Under the pieces are notes generated by a model. That model was given only the letters and a program-made list of their open reading frames with translations, ran no database searches and had not been told where the DNA came from. Below are positions 1 through 7,702 of a stretch of DNA of 64,000 bases, piece by piece; position 1 is the first letter of the stretch, and each line of letters starts with the position of its first letter. This DNA is from Ciceribacter lividus (lineage in GTDB: Bacteria; Pseudomonadota; Alphaproteobacteria; Rhizobiales; Rhizobiaceae). Position numbers and translations under genes: made by a program. The DNA lies in NCBI RefSeq assembly GCF_003337715.1, contig NZ_QPIX01000007.1, positions 186,001-250,000 of the forward strand. Direction: 5' to 3'.

Positions 1-1
1 A

Positions 2-214
2 TATCGAGGCATTCCGCAAGGAATTGCTCGTCGAAGAGGACAGGCGCGATCTACTGCCGGATGTGAACCTTGTCCGCCTGGAGACGGTGTCGGTGACATC
101 TCAAGCTCTCGTCTCGCTCTCGACGATCTCCACGGTCAGCTCGACGACCTCATCCGTGTGCAGGAAGTCGTTGAGGTGATCACGCCGCCGCAGCTGACAG
201 CAGGTGATGCCTGA
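2..214 (+). pseudogene. 3' remnant of an unidentified gene, possibly frameshifted
   Basis: A reading frame enters from the left edge and stops at the TGA at 212-214, ending ...VEVITPPQLTAGDA. The first 90 bases look more protein-like in the neighbouring frame (EAFRKELLVEEDRRDLL), while the last 100 bases look coding in the frame ending at 214. This suggests a frameshift near 95-105, or chance openness in GC-rich DNA. It converges on the end of traA, where Ti-type plasmids would carry traF. The family is not recognised and no start is visible. Confidence 0.25.
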
Positions 215-268
215 TCCCGTCGCCCGAGGTGAGTGCGGCGCTGCTGAAGCGTCAATCGCCACCATGGA

Positions 269-3200
269 TCAAAGCCCGAGCCCCCGTCCTCTTCCGAGCC
301 CGTGATACAAGGCGAGTTCCCGTCCGAGGCTGCGGCCTGACCCGAAATCGCCGCTGATACCGAGCTCCCGCTTGCGGTTGGCGAGAATGGATTCAAGTTG
401 CGGGTCACGTTGAAGGCTGTTCGCCATGTCGCCCATCGCCGCGCGGCTCGCGCGATAGCCGGACATGTCGCCTTCCCTGTACTGGCGCTGGCTGGCGTGG
501 TCGAGCTTCTGCCAGCGTTCCACGAAGCGGTCGGCCCGGCGCTGCGGGTCGGTACGAATTTCAGTTTCGAGCTGGAGCGCGCGAATGGCGCGGTTGACCT
601 TGCCTGTCCCCGCTTCGCGGGCAAGGTCCGCGTCCTTGCCATAGGCGGCTTCGGCATCCTGCCAGCCGTGGGGTCGCACGGCATCGAAGCTCTTGCGGGC
701 GTCGTGCAGTTCCCGCACCTGCTCCGGGGTTAAGGCTTCGCCCTGTCCCTGTGCGGTGAGGATCGCGTCCACCGCGCGGGCATGACGCACAAGCGCCCGC
801 GTGCGGGCTCGGCGCAGGGCGTCCTCCGCGTCTCCCCCGGCCGGCCTCTCTGCCGATACCTCCCCTGCACTTCCTCTTTCCGGCTGCTTAGCGGCGGCGG
901 CGCCGGGCACGGCGTCGGCGGGCGAGCGCAGACCGTCCAGCAGATTGTCGACGGCATCGCGTAGCCGTTTCGGGACAAGCCCGTGGATGATCTCGGCGAC
1001 GCGGGCGCGGAAGATGATGCCGCGCCGCTCGGCGTAGTCCCGGGCCGGATCGATCTGATCGTAATCGGACGCCATGTCCTTGGCGCGGTCGCGCGACAGG
1101 GCACGGAGAAGCCGGTCCTGACTGGAGAAATCGTCGCGGCCGTAATGCAGGTCCATTCCGTCACGGTGACGCGACAGGGCGACATAGCTCGAATGGGCAT
1201 CCATTCCCGGTGTCGCCAGCACATGGGTGCGATCCACGGTCATGCCCTGCGCCTTGTGGATGGTCGCCGCATAGCCGTGGTCGATGCGGTCGTAGTCCTT
1301 CAAGTCGAAGGAGACAGTGCGCCCGTCATCGGTGCGGACGCTCATGGCTATCTCGCTGACCTGTTCGATGCTGCCGAGCGTGCCGTTCTTCACGCCAAGC
1401 CCGCGTTCGTTCTGCAGGAACATGACACGATCCCCGGCGGCAAAGGAACGGTCGTTCCGCTGTCCGTCACTCCGCCCGACCGTAACACGTACATCCTCGC
1501 CGAGATCGCCGGCTTCCCGCATCCGCTCCCGCGCTGCCTCGTTGAGTTCCCGCACCTCCGCATTGGTATGGGTGAGGATGATACGGCTCTGGTCCGGCTC
1601 TGCCAGCCGTTCGCGATCCCAGCGGTCTATCAGTTCGTCACGAGCCTGCTCACGCGTCTGCACCTCATGTACCATGCCGTGGCGCTCATAGGCGTGGATC
1701 GCTTCACCGGTCCTGCCGGTTGCCAGATCGCGGGTGGCGTCGCGTTGCCAGTCCTCGTGCTGGCGGCGCACCTCGCCGATTTCCACGCCGCCATGGTGTT
1801 CGTGGATCGACCGGAAGGCGGCACCCGCCTCGATCGCCTGCAATTGCTGCGGATCGCCGACCAGCACCACCTTTGCGCCAGCTTCCGCGGCATGGGAGAG
1901 CACGCGCTCCAACTGGCGCGTGCCGACCATGCCCGCCTCGTCGATGACCAGAATTTGCCGGGACGTGAGCATGTCGCGGCCCTGTCCCCAGCCGTGTTCC
2001 ATGCTGGCGATGGTGCGCGAGGAAATACCCGATCCGCTTTCCAGGTTCTCCGCCGCGATCCCGGACAGGGCGGCACCGCGAACCTCGTAGCCCGCCGCCT
2101 CCCATGCCTCGCGGGCAACTCCGAGCATGGCGCTCTTTCCCGTTCCGGCATAGCCGACGACGATGCCAAGATCGCGTCCGTCCGTGACATGCGCCAGCCC
2201 ATCCGCCTGCTCGCAGGACAGGACAAGGCCATGCTGTCCGGCGCGATGCAAGGCGGCGTCCCGGTCCCTGTCCTCCACACCGTGCCGTGCGCGCTCCGCC
2301 ATCATCTCCGCTGCGCGGTGCAGGCGCTGTTCCGTCTCGATCATGTCGACGGTGGTGAAACGGTCGTTGCCGGAAGAATCCTTTCCCAATTCGACCAGAT
2401 CGGGCGCATTGCCCATTGCCGCCATGACCCTGTTGAACTGCTCGATGCCGTCGCTATGGCGGTGCGCGAACCTCGCCATGTCCCGGCGCGTGAACGTCGA
2501 TTGCTGGTGGGTGATCGCGTCGAGGGCGATGGAAGGATCGGCGATGATGCGCGCGCCATTGTTGCGGGCGATCACCCGGTGCAGTTCGGCCCGATCCGCA
2601 ACGGTGTCGATGACAGTGTCGTTGACACTGGCGGCGGCGTCTCGCCCCTCCCCCTCGATGCGCTGTGCCGGTGCGCCGATCTGTGTTTGCGGCTCCAGGT
2701 CGATGCCCTGTGCTTCAAGGCTGCGGTGGTCGATCCGGGCGTCGATGTCGAGTTCGGCAAGCCGCTCGTTGGCAAGATCCGCCCAGCGTTCGCGCCAGCG
2801 CTCGACCATCTCCGTGCGGTTCCAGTCGCGCACCTTTGGCCCGAAACCGCTCTCGTCCACGGAACGCATCGTCAGCATCACATGCGCGTGGGGCTTGGGG
2901 CTTCCGTCCTCGCCGAAATCCCAATGCACATTGAGGTCAGCGATCATGCCCTGATCGACGAATTCGGATTGCACAAAGTCGCGGGCGAGCTCGATGCCCT
3001 GCGCCCGCGACAGTTCCCGCGGAATGGCGAACTCCACCTCGCGGGCAAGCTGCGCATCCTTGCGCGCTTCGAACGCCTCGACATCGTTCCACAGCCGCTC
3101 GCGGTCACTCCAGTGTTCGGGCGCGTTCTCCGGCAACAGCACTTCGGAATGGACGACGCCGCGCTTGCCGGAGAAATCATGGGCACGGTCGAGGCGCTCG

Positions 3201-3298
3201 TCGTGCAGCCGTAGCCCCGAGCGGTAGGCGGCAGACGCCACCGCGCTGGAGCCGGCCTTGCGGGAAATGACCTTGACGTGAAGATGATAGATCGCCAT
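269..3298 (-). CDS. traA: Ti-type conjugative relaxase-helicase TraA
   Basis: The 1009-residue protein nicks oriT and unwinds the transferred strand during conjugation. The N-terminal MOBQ/MobA-type relaxase domain (about 1-230) has a candidate nucleophile Tyr25 in ASAAYRSG and the metal-binding PHAHVML motif with His137 and His139. A TraI/RecD-like helicase follows, with Walker A GYAGTGKSAML and Walker B ILVIDEAGMVG. The length is slightly below the roughly 1100 residues of Ti-plasmid TraA. It starts 30 bases from the oriT-like hairpin and is divergent from traC, the Ti arrangement. The partners traF, traB and traH do not follow: coding density on this strand ends at 269, facing a gene remnant. 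It therefore belongs to a mobile element that may be incomplete here. Confidence 0.93.
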   Translation of the reverse strand: MAIYHLHVKVISRKAGSSAVASAAYRSGLRLHDERLDRAHDFSGKRGVVHSEVLLPENAPEHWSDRERLWNDVEAFEARKDAQLAREVEFAIPRELSRAQGIELARDFVQSEFVDQGMIADLNVHWDFGEDGSPKPHAHVMLTMRSVDESGFGPKVRDWNRTEMVERWRERWADLANERLAELDIDARIDHRSLEAQGIDLEPQTQIGAPAQRIEGEGRDAAASVNDTVIDTVADRAELHRVIARNNGARIIADPSIALDAITHQQSTFTRRDMARFAHRHSDGIEQFNRVMAAMGNAPDLVELGKDSSGNDRFTTVDMIETEQRLHRAAEMMAERARHGVEDRDRDAALHRAGQHGLVLSCEQADGLAHVTDGRDLGIVVGYAGTGKSAMLGVAREAWEAAGYEVRGAALSGIAAENLESGSGISSRTIASMEHGWGQGRDMLTSRQILVIDEAGMVGTRQLERVLSHAAEAGAKVVLVGDPQQLQAIEAGAAFRSIHEHHGGVEIGEVRRQHEDWQRDATRDLATGRTGEAIHAYERHGMVHEVQTREQARDELIDRWDRERLAEPDQSRIILTHTNAEVRELNEAARERMREAGDLGEDVRVTVGRSDGQRNDRSFAAGDRVMFLQNERGLGVKNGTLGSIEQVSEIAMSVRTDDGRTVSFDLKDYDRIDHGYAATIHKAQGMTVDRTHVLATPGMDAHSSYVALSRHRDGMDLHYGRDDFSSQDRLLRALSRDRAKDMASDYDQIDPARDYAERRGIIFRARVAEIIHGLVPKRLRDAVDNLLDGLRSPADAVPGAAAAKQPERGSAGEVSAERPAGGDAEDALRRARTRALVRHARAVDAILTAQGQGEALTPEQVRELHDARKSFDAVRPHGWQDAEAAYGKDADLAREAGTGKVNRAIRALQLETEIRTDPQRRADRFVERWQKLDHASQRQYREGDMSGYRASRAAMGDMANSLQRDPQLESILANRKRELGISGDFGSGRSLGRELALYHGLGRGRGLGL

Positions 3299-3328
3299 CG
3301 CGATCTGAACATAGCCACGGAAAAGCGC

Positions 3329-3360
3329 ACGTCGGAACGACGTATAAGCGCGCCCTCCCT
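3329..3360. other. Putative origin of transfer (oriT) with hairpin and nic core
   Basis: Between the divergent traA and traC lies a perfect inverted repeat ACGTCG-GAA-CGACGT (3329-3343), followed at once by TATAAGCGCGCCCTCCC (3343-3359). The hairpin plus TAAG...GCGCCCT arrangement resembles the nic region of RSF1010/Ti-type (MOBQ) origins, and TraA is the matching relaxase class. The position between traA and traC is where Ti plasmids carry oriT. The exact nick base cannot be assigned by reading. Confidence 0.7.
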
Positions 3361-3479
3361 CGAAAAAATCTCGGGATGGACCAAGCCGTGCCAGCCCGTC
3401 CCGGTAACATGGAAGCCTTCCGCGAGGTGCTCAACTATCATCGCGACATCGACAATGAACGATGACGATGGAGGCGACA

Positions 3480-3806
3480 TTGCGCAAGCCACGGGACTTC
3501 GATGCGGAGCTGAAGGCGCTGGAAGACAAGGCGAAAGACCTCAAAGCACGCAAGGTGCAGCAGCTTGGCGAACTGGTGATCGCGACCGGGGCCGATACGC
3601 TCAACCCCGAGGAACTGGTTGGCGCGCTGGTCGCCATCGCAGAGACGAAGGACGCGGTAAAACGGGAGGCTTGGGCACGGCGCGGCTCGGCGTGGTTTCG
3701 GAGCAAATCACGGCGACCTGCTCCGGCAACTGATCGCGACAACAGCGGCACTCAGACGCAACCGGGTGGCGCGCAACCGCCGTCAGGCACAGAAGGCGCG
3801 GCATGA
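3480..3806 (+). CDS. traC: Conjugal transfer protein TraC
   Basis: The 108-residue protein resembles TraC of the Ti-type transfer system, an accessory DNA-processing protein acting with TraA and TraD at oriT. The pattern RKPRDFDAELKALEDKAKDL followed by LGELVIATGADTL is typical of the family. I chose the TTG start at 3480 because GGAGG at 3470-3474 lies 5 bases upstream and the protein then begins MRKPRD. In-frame ATGs at 3462 and 3468 exist but lack a ribosome site. The C-terminal 30 residues are Pro/Gly/Thr-rich and probably disordered. It ends 1 base before the traD ATG. Confidence 0.8.
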   Translation: MRKPRDFDAELKALEDKAKDLKARKVQQLGELVIATGADTLNPEELVGALVAIAETKDAVKREAWARRGSAWFRSKSRRPAPATDRDNSGTQTQPGGAQPPSGTEGAA

Positions 3807-3807
3807 C

Positions 3808-4074
3808 ATGCGCACCTGGCAGGTCGAGCGCCGCAAGCGTACACGGCACCTAATCGAACTCGGCGGTCTCGTCGTCAAGGCGGGCATCGTGGACCTGACG
3901 AACGACGACCGCACCGTCATTCTCGGCGCGCTCATCTGGATGACCGAAAAGCTCCAAAGCGATCAGGGTGAAAAGGCACGCTCGCTATGGGTCGAGAAAG
4001 GAAAGCAGGCGTTCGCGGAGGAGCGAGCACAAGACGCGACCATCCAACCGCAGGACACGACCGTCAGCCAGTGA
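3808..4074 (+). CDS. traD: Conjugal transfer protein TraD
   Basis: This is an 88-residue basic protein of the small TraD family, recognised by the core RRKRTRHLIELGGLVVKAGI. In Ti-type systems it is encoded between traC and traG and helps form the relaxosome. The ATG at 3808 follows the traC stop by one base. An in-frame GTG at 3766 would add a basic 14-residue extension overlapping traC. The coupling protein gene traG, which normally comes next, is absent: a 330-base gap and an unrelated, lower-GC peptide cluster follow. The transfer module is therefore truncated or interrupted here. Confidence 0.78.
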   Translation: MRTWQVERRKRTRHLIELGGLVVKAGIVDLTNDDRTVILGALIWMTEKLQSDQGEKARSLWVEKGKQAFAEERAQDATIQPQDTTVSQ

Positions 4075-4406
4075 CGATGAGCTGTGGCGCACCGTTGCTG
4101 ACCTCGACCTCGATCGATCCGAACCAGCATACCGGAGAGCCATGCCTTTCCGGTAAGTGCATTTACGCTTGGTGGCGACTGGCACTCGCCCTGAGCCAGA
4201 GAAAGCGACATTTTTCGCATGAGTTAACAGCGGGTTACGTTATGTACACGCAAAACGTGCGATCAAGCTTGATGAACGTCAAAGTTATGCCACATACCTG
4301 CACGAGCGTTTTGTGGCGGGCATACGCCTGTGGTTGCGCAACGAAGCGTAGTCTAATGACATCCATGCTCATGGATGTTCTCTGAAAAACCAAGAAGGAA
4401 CGAAAA
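4075..4406 (+). promoter_or_regulatory. Leader and promoter region of the peptide cluster
   Basis: This 332-base gap has no convincing gene. It contains an inverted repeat TACCGGA/TCCGGTA (4130-4136 and 4149-4155), possibly a weak terminator for traCD. There is also a 12-base palindrome ATCAAGCTTGAT (4262-4273) and a second inverted repeat listed separately. Composition changes from GC-rich before about 4200 to mixed afterwards. A promoter for the downstream operon must lie here, but no clear -35/-10 pair could be fixed. A short open stretch ending ...DLDRSEPAYRRAMPFR at 4156 may be a decayed gene end. Confidence 0.5.
4359..4378. promoter_or_regulatory. Perfect inverted repeat just before the precursor gene
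   Basis: ACATCCATG-CT-CATGGATGT is a perfect 9-base inverted repeat with a 2-base centre. It ends 13 bases before the AGAAGGA ribosome site (4392-4398) of the precursor peptide gene. The tiny centre fits a protein-binding operator better than an RNA hairpin. No regulator gene is visible in the cluster, so the binding protein is unknown. Confidence 0.55.
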
Positions 4407-4577
4407 ATGTCCGATGTCCAGTTGAAAGAGCCTCCCATCCAAACCGAACAGAAGAAGCTCTCGCCCCAGGTTGACAAGGCATTTCTGGATGCCTTGAAGG
4501 AAATCTCCGGCGACAGGGACGACTATACCGGCTTTGACGCCGGCCCGCGTCGCGACATCGGTCCTCGGACCGTCTGA
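4407..4577 (+). CDS. Putative RiPP precursor peptide, 56 residues
   Basis: A small gene with ribosome site AGAAGGA 8 bases upstream and a stop 17 bases before the next gene. The first 35 residues are charged with a predicted helix (VDKAFLDALKEIS), like a leader peptide. The remainder, DDYTGFDAGPRRDIGPRTV, has two GPR motifs, three Arg, a Tyr, a Phe and several Asp, and resembles a core. There is no Cys, so it is not a lanthipeptide or other thioether substrate. It is followed without a break by oxygenases, an ABC exporter and an arginase-like enzyme, which is the main support for its role. The leader/core boundary is not marked by a double-Gly site; a cut near Gly35-Asp36 is one option. No known family is recognised. 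Confidence 0.75.
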   Translation: MSDVQLKEPPIQTEQKKLSPQVDKAFLDALKEISGDRDDYTGFDAGPRRDIGPRTV

Positions 4578-4594
4578 TCGGAAGGAGAGCGGGA

Positions 4595-5752
4595 ATGTGG
4601 AGGGAATTGTACCAAGATTCTCACGAGTTTCTCGGCCCTCATTTGGTTCGAGGCCTCGACGCGTTTCCGCTCTCCTTTGAGCATATCGCCGATGCTTTAT
4701 ATGGAGCGAGGACCGACACTGGTCCTTCGAAACTCAATTACTTCCGGGGCTACGTCGGCGGTCGAGAAGACTATAGCGTCGCGGAGAAATTCCTACGTTA
4801 CGACCTTGCATACAACACTATTGAGCGATCGATCGCCGACGCCTTCGGTGGAGAGAGGCCTGAGCTTGGTGAAAGCGCCGGTCTCATCATTAATGGTTCT
4901 CTCCAATGGTCAGATCGGCTTCAAGAAGTAAGCAGCGGACACGCTCATCAAATCGCTAGGATCTATAGCGGTCAGCAGATCACTTATGATGTGACGCTCT
5001 TTATTGGTGCATACGGATCTACACCATTCGGCGTCCACATCGACGACGCAAGCCATCGCACAATCCTCTTCAATTTGGGACCCGGCGACAAGGGAATGGC
5101 CATCTGGCGCAACCAGGACATCCTGGAACAATTTGGCAAAGTTCGGAACATCATAGACCCGACCTCAATTGAAGCGGCACCGGAACAATTCTTCTTCAAA
5201 ACGGGTGAGGCGTTCGTTCTACCCTCGGAACGATATCATGTGGGCCTGAATAATACTTTATCGACCACCGCCGCCATCGTCGTAGATATTGTTAGTGACG
5301 GGAAAGCTGTTGCGAGAGAAGCGCAGAGCCTTGGCGCTTCTTTCGATGCAATGCCTGAATCCAAGAAAGCCGACCTGAGGCTCATTACTCTTGAGGACCT
5401 TTCACGTCTCAGTGGGCTGCGAAATTCGTCTAACAACTTTCTCCGATACTCGCGTGCACGAAGACCGTTTGATATGTCCGGCGTCTCCAAAGGGACAATC
5501 CTGAGACGATCCAAACTGGCTGGTGTCGAAGTGGTTCCGCTAAGGCAGAACTCCATCATCTATTCTCGCGGTTATCACCATATTTTCGAAGGGGTTCTGG
5601 TCCCCACATCCTTCAGCTCACTTCTGCAGGCCAACACATTGAACGTTGGTTGCTTCCTCGCGGCCTTACCCGGGGGGGAGGAGGTAATCAGTGCAAAGCT
5701 CCTACTACTAAAGTTTCTCATTGAGACGGGCACTTTGGAGGCATCCCAATGA
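4595..5752 (+). CDS. Cupin/JmjC-like oxygenase A of the peptide cluster
   Basis: The 385-residue protein has a double-stranded beta-helix core with an iron-binding set H148-x-D150 (FGVHIDDA) and H215 (SERYHVG), plus a possible cosubstrate-binding region FNLGPGDKG. This pattern is that of Fe(II)/2-oxoglutarate cupin hydroxylases of the JmjC/ribosomal-oxygenase type. It is paralogous to the next gene, sharing FGVHIDDA(S/T) and NLGP. The C-terminal 100 residues end in a helix-rich LLLKFLIETGTLEA, like a winged-helix peptide-binding domain. The ATG has GGAGAG 7 bases upstream. It probably hydroxylates the precursor peptide; the target residue is unknown. Base composition is lower in GC than the housekeeping genes. 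Confidence 0.72.
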   Translation: MWRELYQDSHEFLGPHLVRGLDAFPLSFEHIADALYGARTDTGPSKLNYFRGYVGGREDYSVAEKFLRYDLAYNTIERSIADAFGGERPELGESAGLIINGSLQWSDRLQEVSSGHAHQIARIYSGQQITYDVTLFIGAYGSTPFGVHIDDASHRTILFNLGPGDKGMAIWRNQDILEQFGKVRNIIDPTSIEAAPEQFFFKTGEAFVLPSERYHVGLNNTLSTTAAIVVDIVSDGKAVAREAQSLGASFDAMPESKKADLRLITLEDLSRLSGLRNSSNNFLRYSRARRPFDMSGVSKGTILRRSKLAGVEVVPLRQNSIIYSRGYHHIFEGVLVPTSFSSLLQANTLNVGCFLAALPGGEEVISAKLLLLKFLIETGTLEASQ

Positions 5753-6954
5753 CAACGCTATTTGATCAGTTTTACGACGCCACCGGGCGATTCCGCCGAC
5801 CGTATGGCGAGAAGGTCGTAAGCCACCCCTACACTGAAGCCATGGTGAAGGAATGCCTCGATAGGCTCGCCAACGAGCCCAATTCAAAGATTAGTAAAAG
5901 ATGCCGAATATATCGGAATGGACGTCAACTGGGACCGTTTGAGGCAAAGGAATTCATCGTCGACGTCAGTCGCTTTCCGACTTTGGCCAGCGTCGCATGG
6001 GAAGAAATCACGGCCGGCGAACCTTTCTTGATCTTCGTTAATTTTGCTGCACTCCTCTCGCATGAACTCGGCGAGGCGTCGAGACGGTTCATCGGCGATT
6101 TCGGTCAACGGTTTGAGCCAGACGGGATTTCGATCGAGCACCATCTGATTATCGGCAAATATGACGAGACAGCGTTCGGCGTGCATATTGACGATGCAAC
6201 GGACCGGGTATTCCACTTCAATCTCGGCCCAAGCGCAAAAGAGATGATTTTGTGGCCACGCGAGGACTATCTCGCATCTTACAACGGAGACGTGGCGCGG
6301 CCACTAAAATCGGTCTCGATGAACGGATCGCAGACCTACCCGATGCCGGTTGGCGGATGCTTCTTTCTTCCTGCGGATTACTATCACGTCGGACGGAGCC
6401 CGCACGGTGTCAGCATCGTGGTCTCATTGGCTTTGACGCGAAACAGCTGCAAACACCAGCTGGCGTCCGCCGTTGGCGCACTGGATCTCTTTACTCATGT
6501 AGATGAGTCAGCCGACGACTATTACAGAGATTTTAGCAGCAGGCCCAACCCGGACGCGGTCGCGAACGTGTGGGTAAAGGCTGAGGAAATCGGTTTCGCA
6601 AATCTGCTTGAGCACGCGCGGGCCCGCAATCGCAGCAACAACTATCTTATTGAAATCTCGCCGATTAACGCCTCTCCCCTTCCCGATGAAGCAGCTTGGT
6701 TTGAGATAAGAGACCCATCGAACCTGCAAGTGATAGAGCACGATGGTAGTCTCAATGTGTATTCGAGAGGCCACTACGCGCTGCTATACAACACCGTAGA
6801 CATCAAGACATTTAGGGATGCCATTGAGGCCGGTAGGTTCGAGTACAGCATGCAGCATTTTCAGAATGCCCGCAGGCGAGGCGACCGAGGCACAGCGCTG
6901 CTAGGCTGGGTAATCGCAACCAAGGGAGCGGTGCGCTCGGGCGCGCCCGAATAA
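5749..6954 (+). CDS. Cupin/JmjC-like oxygenase B of the peptide cluster
   Basis: The 401-residue paralogue of the preceding gene overlaps it by an ATGA junction with GGAGG upstream. The iron site is H146-x-D148 (FGVHIDDA) and H213 (DYYHVG), with FHFNLGPSAKEM following the first pair. The N-terminal part diverges from oxygenase A while the metal core is clearly shared, so the pair probably arose by duplication and acts on different residues or forms a heterodimer. The C-terminal section (about 270-400) could be a peptide-binding domain. Function as a peptide hydroxylase is inferred from fold signature and context. An amino-acid hydroxylase acting on free substrates is the alternative. Confidence 0.7.
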   Translation: MTTLFDQFYDATGRFRRPYGEKVVSHPYTEAMVKECLDRLANEPNSKISKRCRIYRNGRQLGPFEAKEFIVDVSRFPTLASVAWEEITAGEPFLIFVNFAALLSHELGEASRRFIGDFGQRFEPDGISIEHHLIIGKYDETAFGVHIDDATDRVFHFNLGPSAKEMILWPREDYLASYNGDVARPLKSVSMNGSQTYPMPVGGCFFLPADYYHVGRSPHGVSIVVSLALTRNSCKHQLASAVGALDLFTHVDESADDYYRDFSSRPNPDAVANVWVKAEEIGFANLLEHARARNRSNNYLIEISPINASPLPDEAAWFEIRDPSNLQVIEHDGSLNVYSRGHYALLYNTVDIKTFRDAIEAGRFEYSMQHFQNARRRGDRGTALLGWVIATKGAVRSGAPE

Positions 6955-6955
6955 T

Positions 6956-7702
6956 ATGGCCAAGGTAGACTTTGACGACACGAGACCTGCCTGCCTCAGT
7001 CTTCCAATCTGTGACATGCTGCCTTACCGCAGCGCATCGGACTTCTTTTGCGAGTTTGGCGATGCCCATGTCGACGTGACTGACGGCAGAGGCTGCACTG
7101 TCAGACGATCGCAACTCTACGCGTTGGCGACATGGTGGCAAAACCGGTCTGCCGCGCCAGCTGAAGAAGCACTGAGCGGCACCGTGGTTCACTGGCCGAT
7201 CCGCGAAGACGATAACCATTCCGCGCGCCTCCAAGGCGTCATCGATGACGTTACGAGATATATTGTCGATGGTCATGCTGATCGGTCATCCATTTTCGAT
7301 CTTTATGACTTTCCCCAAATTCCTCGTTTCGCGTGGGCAATCATCGGACCGAAGTCCGTGCCGGTGAATGCTCACCAGGACATGTTCGGTACTGCGAGCT
7401 GGAACCTCCTGTATTCCGGTCGCAAGGAGTGGTCTTTTTGGGCGCCTGATCTCCATGCGATTGGAGGTCACCCACCATTCACGACCTTTGAGCAATGCCC
7501 CGGCGAACTAGTCTGGATTCCGGAAAACTGGTGGCACAGCGTCCGCTATAGGGACGCGTCCATATGCTTTTCGAAGAACCTCATCCTGCGCCGTTCGGTG
7601 GATTCTGTGCTGCAGTCGATGAGATTGAAGGCACCACGCTATGCACACGTATTGGAAGCTGTTCTTTTGACCGAACAAAGGAGCAAAGTTGATGTTGCCT
7701 AG
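6956..7702 (+). CDS. JmjC-like cupin-8 hydroxylase of the peptide cluster
   Basis: The 248-residue protein has the clearest JmjC/cupin-8 signature in the cluster: H140-x-D142 (NAHQDMFG), the GRKEW segment with Lys157, and PGELVWIPENWWHSV with H194. This matches FIH/tRNA-yW-type hydroxylases that use Fe(II), oxygen and 2-oxoglutarate, often on Asp, Asn or Lys side chains. It starts one base after the stop of oxygenase B and overlaps the next gene by 11 bases. It lacks the extra C-terminal domain of oxygenases A and B. Its probable substrate is the Asp-rich precursor peptide. Confidence 0.75.
   Translation: MAKVDFDDTRPACLSLPICDMLPYRSASDFFCEFGDAHVDVTDGRGCTVRRSQLYALATWWQNRSAAPAEEALSGTVVHWPIREDDNHSARLQGVIDDVTRYIVDGHADRSSIFDLYDFPQIPRFAWAIIGPKSVPVNAHQDMFGTASWNLLYSGRKEWSFWAPDLHAIGGHPPFTTFEQCPGELVWIPENWWHSVRYRDASICFSKNLILRRSVDSVLQSMRLKAPRYAHVLEAVLLTEQRSKVDVA

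Noticed and set aside
983-3214. Long plus-strand open frame of 743 codons
   Set aside because: It is antisense to traA, which has clear relaxase and helicase motifs; the frame is open because of high GC third positions.
4407-4577. Lanthipeptide, lasso or thiopeptide precursor
   Set aside because: The peptide has no Cys, few Ser/Thr in its tail, and the cluster lacks LanM/LanB, asparagine-synthetase-like, YcaO and radical SAM genes.
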